NCBI GenBank assembly: GCA_021827255.1
Contig: JAKAWO010000113.1
Span: forward strand, 1 to 9,047
Reading direction: 5' to 3'
From: Acidobacteriota bacterium
Lineage (GTDB): Bacteria; Acidobacteriota; Terriglobia; UBA7540
Length of the DNA stretch: 9,047 nucleotides
Shown here: one piece after another, positions 6,194 through 9,047 of the stretch
How the letters are laid out: every line of letters begins with the position of its first letter
Position numbering within the stretch: the stretch's first letter is position 1
Program-made: the position numbers and the translations under genes
Notes under the pieces: model-generated
What the model was told of the DNA's origin: nothing
The model's input: only the letters and a program-made list of their open reading frames with translations
Database searches by the model: none

Positions 6194-7153
6194 TCAAATC
6201 ATTTCCGTGGACCAGAGATCGTGGAGATGCACCACGCCCTCTACTCTCCCCTCGGCATCCACCACCACGAGCGCCGTGATCCGCCGCGCTTCCATCAGGC
6301 TGAGGGCCTTGGTGGCCAGCTCTTTTCGCCCGATAGTGACCGGAGAAGGGGTCATCAAGTCGCTTGCGGCCAGCCGGAAGCAGCGCTCCCCGTCGCGCTC
6401 GAGCGCCCGGCGGAGATCGCCGTCGGAAATGATTCCCAACAACCGGCCTTGACCGTTGACGACCGCGGTGTGGCCCAGGCCCTTGCGGCTCATTTCGTAA
6501 ATCAGTTCGGTGAGGCCGGCGCCGGCAGAAACGCGCGGGATCGCCTCTCCCGCGTGCATGACATTTTCAACTCGCCGCAGCTTGACGCCTAGATCACCAC
6601 CCGGATGGAGCGCCGCATAATCTTCCTCGGTGAAGCCACGCTTTTCAAGCAGCGCCATGGCCAGGGCGTCCCCCATCGCCAGCATCGCCGTAGTTGAAGC
6701 GGTCGGCGCGAGCCCCAGCGGGCAGGCTTCCTGCCGGATGCCTACGTCAATCACGGCGTCGCTCGATTGAGCCAGCGTCGAAGATGAATCGCCGGTCAGG
6801 GAAATCAGAGGAATGGCAAGCCGCTTGACGGTATCGAGCAACCGGAGCAATTCCTCACTCTCCCCGCTGTAACTGAGCGCGATGAGCGCGTCACCCTTTA
6901 CCAGCCGGCCCAAATCCCCGTGCAGCGCCTCCGCCGGGTGAAGGAAAAATGATGGGGTTCCGGTGCTCGATAAGGTCGCCGAGATCTTCTGTCCGATCAG
7001 GCCCGATTTTCCCATGCCCGCCACGACCACTCTTCCGTGGCAGGCGAGGAGGGTTTCAACCGCCTTCTCAAAGTCCTGATTGAGCCGCTGCGGCAGGTCC
7101 GCCAGGGCTCGGGCCTCTATCTCCAACACCTTGCGCGCTGTTGTCAGGCTCAT
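6194..7153 (-). CDS. kdsD: D-arabinose-5-phosphate isomerase (KdsD/KpsF/GutQ family)
   Basis: It interconverts D-ribulose-5-phosphate and D-arabinose-5-phosphate, the first step toward Kdo, in the cytosol. The protein has 319 residues. An N-terminal SIS domain (about 35-185) carries GMGKSG (46-51), HPAEALHGDLG (72-82), SYSGESEE (94-101), EACPLGLAPTAST (142-154) and HPGGDLG (183-189). Lys49, Glu101, Glu142 and His183 line up with the four active-site residues of E. coli KdsD (Lys59, Glu111, Glu152, His193). Two CBS domains follow, at about 199-255 (VMHAGEAIPRV, IISDGDLRRAL) and 266-316 (LMTPSPVTI, GVVHLHDL). The start is ATG 7153, with an in-frame TAA a few codons upstream that excludes a longer product. 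Its ribosome-binding region lies within an inverted repeat described separately. kdsC follows on the same strand, giving a Kdo-precursor pair. KpsF and GutQ paralogs share this architecture, but the kdsC neighbour favours the Kdo role. Confidence 0.95.
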   Translation of the reverse strand: MSLTTARKVLEIEARALADLPQRLNQDFEKAVETLLACHGRVVVAGMGKSGLIGQKISATLSSTGTPSFFLHPAEALHGDLGRLVKGDALIALSYSGESEELLRLLDTVKRLAIPLISLTGDSSSTLAQSSDAVIDVGIRQEACPLGLAPTASTTAMLAMGDALAMALLEKRGFTEEDYAALHPGGDLGVKLRRVENVMHAGEAIPRVSAGAGLTELIYEMSRKGLGHTAVVNGQGRLLGIISDGDLRRALERDGERCFRLAASDLMTPSPVTIGRKELATKALSLMEARRITALVVVDAEGRVEGVVHLHDLWSTEMI

Positions 7154-7256
7154 GGATGACCCCGCATCTTAGCACAGCCGCTGGAACCTCGCTCGGTGCC
7201 TTCCAGAACGCCCTAAGGAAGCAGCGAGCCATGGCCGGCCAGAGTCGGGGTCATCT
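7154..7256 (-). promoter_or_regulatory. Structured leader of kdsD with paired ribosome-binding region
   Basis: On the minus strand, GATGACCCCG (7255-7246) is exactly complementary to CGGGGTCATC (7164-7155), which contains the only SD-like G-run and ends 1 base before ATG 7153. The loop between them holds the palindrome TGGCCGGCCA (7232-7241). It also holds a hairpin with arms 7230-7217 and 7204-7191: 12 pairs, one mismatch, one bulge, 12-base loop. No T-run follows the hairpin, so it does not look like a terminator. The upstream arm begins 17 bases after the stop of the preceding S10 gene. Pairing would hide the kdsD start. That is inference. Confidence 0.4.
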
Positions 7257-7272
7257 TCCGATCAAGGCGAGC

Positions 7273-8856
7273 TTATTGCGCTCGCGACGCTTGCAAAATG
7301 AACTGGTTGATGTTCCGACTGAGTACCGGCAGAACCTTCGGGTTGAGGTAGAGCATATGCCCGCAATGATAGTAGTCGGTCGTGATGCGTTTCGCCGCGC
7401 CGGGCGGGAGGCTCATGTGCTGGAAGGTGTATTGAGTTGCAAAGAACGGAGTCGCCATGTCGAAATAGCCGTTGTTTTGCATCACTTCCAGCCCTGGATC
7501 GTTGGTCATGGCGCGCGCGAGCGACGGAGCGACGTTCAAGAACATGGATCCGCCTCCGAAAAGACGTTGCACGGGCGGATTGAACTTCCAATCCCAAGCG
7601 CTGTTGACATGATAGCTGAGCTGAACGTAATGGTGCTGGCTGCGATAGTTCAAGTGGCGCTCGAGGTAATCGTTGAAGCTGGCGGTCAATGGTCCCTCGA
7701 TCGCGCTGGTTGTGGCGCCGGCATTGCTTCTGCCGGCGATGGGAAGCAGAGGCTGGAGCTCGGGAAGAGTGTACCGCGCGTCGTAGCGCCCGGTGGAAGC
7801 GTCTTCCGAGCCCAGCAAGCGCCGTCGGAACAGGCGCAACGAGACGCGCAGATTCGCCCTCAACCAAAGCGACGCGGGCAGGCCCGTCAATCCGGCAAGT
7901 TGATGGGCGATATTCTGTCGGTCTGCCTGACTGAGCGCCGAGCCCTGGAATAACGCCGTGGCATAAGGCCCGGCGGCAAAGGCCTCCGCCCGATGGATCA
8001 GGTCGGGCAGGCTCGCGGGCTCGGGATGAAGCCGATGGTGGTACCAGGCGACCGCAGCGTAAGAGGGGAGATAAAGGATAAATGGCAAATCGTTGCCCGG
8101 CGCAAAGCTGATGGTCGGAAAGTTGAGCACCGTCGAGCAGAGGATCACCCCGTTCAGGTAGATCCCATGCTGAATCAATTCCTGCGCCAGCACCGCGGAG
8201 CGAGTCGTGCCGTAACTCTCGCCCAGCAGGAATTTGGGAGAGCCCCACCGGTGGTATTTTGAGATGTATCGCTCGACGAACTGGGTGAAGGCCTCCGCAT
8301 CCTGACGGACGCCATAAAACATTTTGGGCTTCCCGGCCGGCGGCAGGATGCGGCTGTAGCCCGTGCCGATTGCGTCCACAAACACCAAGTCCGTGTTGGC
8401 CAGCACCGTGTCCGGATTGGGCGCCACCTGGTAAGGCGGGCGCGCCGCGGCGGCGTTGCCCGGCTGCGGCCAGATAATCTTGCGTGGACCGAAGCCTCCT
8501 AAATCCACCAGCGCCGATGCCGCTCCCGGCCCGCCGTTATAGCTGAAGGTCAACGGGCGCGCGGCAGGGTTGTCCACGCCGTCCTTGGTGTAAGCGATGT
8601 AAAACATTTTTGCTGTCGGCTGCCCCTTGGCGTTGTGGAGGATGATCGTCCCCGCCGTCGCGGTGTAGGCCATCTGCTGGCCCGCGGCTTCCACCGTGTG
8701 GTGGGTTGAGACAGCCCGTTCTTTTGGCTTCGGCTTTACCTCCGCCCTGGTCGCGGCCGTTTCTGGCTTGGAGGACGGCTTGGGGCTTTGGCTCTTTGCC
8801 ATTCCGCAGATCGCAACGCTAGCGGTTAAAACCCAGTACCCTAAAAATGCGCGCAC
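7273..8856 (-). CDS. Secreted S10-family serine carboxypeptidase-like protein
   Basis: A peptidase family S10 (alpha/beta hydrolase) protein, expected to release C-terminal residues from peptides outside the cytoplasm. From GTG 8856 it has 527 residues. The signal peptide is MRAFLGYWVLTASVAICGMA, with likely cleavage near residue 20. A Lys/Pro/Ser-rich linker follows, to about residue 50. The substrate-binding oxyanion motif is NGGPGAAS (107-114). The catalytic triad is Ser214 (GESYG), Asp466 (NGYFDMATP) and His500 (HCGHM). The start is set by GGGAGGG (8870-8864 on the minus strand), 7 bases before GTG. An upstream ATG at 8946 would put 30 polar residues before the signal peptide and is unlikely. 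It precedes kdsD by 119 bases on the same strand. Bacterial S10 proteins are mostly uncharacterised, so substrate is unknown; all catalytic residues are present. Confidence 0.92.
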   Translation of the reverse strand: MRAFLGYWVLTASVAICGMAKSQSPKPSSKPETAATRAEVKPKPKERAVSTHHTVEAAGQQMAYTATAGTIILHNAKGQPTAKMFYIAYTKDGVDNPAARPLTFSYNGGPGAASALVDLGGFGPRKIIWPQPGNAAAARPPYQVAPNPDTVLANTDLVFVDAIGTGYSRILPPAGKPKMFYGVRQDAEAFTQFVERYISKYHRWGSPKFLLGESYGTTRSAVLAQELIQHGIYLNGVILCSTVLNFPTISFAPGNDLPFILYLPSYAAVAWYHHRLHPEPASLPDLIHRAEAFAAGPYATALFQGSALSQADRQNIAHQLAGLTGLPASLWLRANLRVSLRLFRRRLLGSEDASTGRYDARYTLPELQPLLPIAGRSNAGATTSAIEGPLTASFNDYLERHLNYRSQHHYVQLSYHVNSAWDWKFNPPVQRLFGGGSMFLNVAPSLARAMTNDPGLEVMQNNGYFDMATPFFATQYTFQHMSLPPGAAKRITTDYYHCGHMLYLNPKVLPVLSRNINQFILQASRAQ

Positions 8857-8863
8857 GAAAAAT

Positions 8864-8870
8864 CCCTCCC
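8864..8870 (-). promoter_or_regulatory. Shine-Dalgarno of the S10 gene, supports GTG start
   Basis: On the minus strand GGGAGGG lies 7 bases before GTG 8856, within the purine stretch AAGGGAGGGGAGGG. It fixes the start directly ahead of a clear signal peptide. Confidence 0.65.
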
Positions 8871-8916
8871 CTCCCTTGGTTGTCGAATATTGCCTTCGCG
8901 TTTTCCGGCGGTCGCA

Positions 8917-8946
8917 AAAATATCTCCCTCGGGCCGCGGAAGACAA
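8917..8946 (-). promoter_or_regulatory. Candidate promoter for the S10 gene
   Basis: On the minus strand, TTGTCT (8946-8941, 4 of 6 to -35) and TATTTT (8922-8917, 4 of 6 to -10) are separated by 18 bases. This would give a leader of about 55 bases before GTG 8856. The rest of the right edge (8947-9047) shows no gene. Confidence 0.25.
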
Positions 8947-9047
8947 GCCGAAAAAGATTTGCCCTTGCCCTGGACTCGCGTGGTCAGCGGATCTTGCGCG
9001 AACGCCCGGCCTCTAGGTTAGCTCAGCGCGGCCTGATACGATGCGGC

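Noticed and set aside
7141..7953. A 270-codon plus-strand open frame
   Set aside because: It lies opposite the C-terminal half of the S10 gene, whose catalytic Asp and His motifs are encoded there. No domain is recognisable in the antisense product.
9012..9047. TTAGCTCAGC near the right edge, resembling a tRNA D-arm
   Set aside because: The GCTC arm has no following GAGC to close a D stem, and no anticodon stem can be built before the window ends.
1..9047. CRISPR array, insertion sequence, prophage, toxin-antitoxin or defence genes
   Set aside because: No spaced direct repeats, transposase or integrase motifs, or short paired toxin-like genes were found on either strand. All long genes belong to housekeeping or common enzyme families.

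Overview
This is a GC-rich bacterial chromosomal segment made of ordinary single-copy genes. The two Kdo-pathway genes imply a Gram-negative envelope with LPS-type lipids. A HEAT-repeat protein, an S10 serine carboxypeptidase and the overall codon character are reminiscent of soil Acidobacteriota. That assignment is an inference from gene content; no rRNA or other marker is present. I see no tRNA, rRNA, CRISPR array, insertion sequence, prophage or att site.

Layout. The left half reads on the plus strand: the 3' part of a HEAT-repeat protein (to 650); a gap of about 320 bases holding the purF leader; purF (amidophosphoribosyltransferase, best start TTG 973, ends 2403); lepB (signal peptidase I, 2409-3239), only 5 bases behind purF; a 216-base gap; a PfkB-family sugar kinase (3456-4478); a 170-base gap with a strong hairpin; and an SDR oxidoreductase (4649-5428). 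The right half reads on the minus strand in the order S10 peptidase (8856-7273), kdsD (7153-6194), kdsC (6112-5537). It converges on the SDR gene across a 108-base GC-rich gap.

How the genes work together. PurF commits PRPP to purine synthesis. LepB cleaves signal peptides from exported proteins, which would include the S10 peptidase with its own signal peptide. KdsD (D-arabinose-5-phosphate isomerase) and KdsC (Kdo-8-phosphate phosphatase) are the first and third steps of Kdo synthesis; kdsA and kdsB are not in the window. The kinase and the SDR have no assignable substrates.

No undescribed multi-gene system is evident. The most interesting sequence-level signal is the 119-base stretch between the S10 gene and kdsD. 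There a perfect 10-base inverted repeat would pair the presumed kdsD ribosome-binding region with a site about 80 bases upstream, enclosing a 12-bp hairpin and a 10-base palindrome. Other points are non-ATG starts at four genes, U-tract-less hairpins behind several genes, and a REP-like palindrome between kdsD and kdsC.
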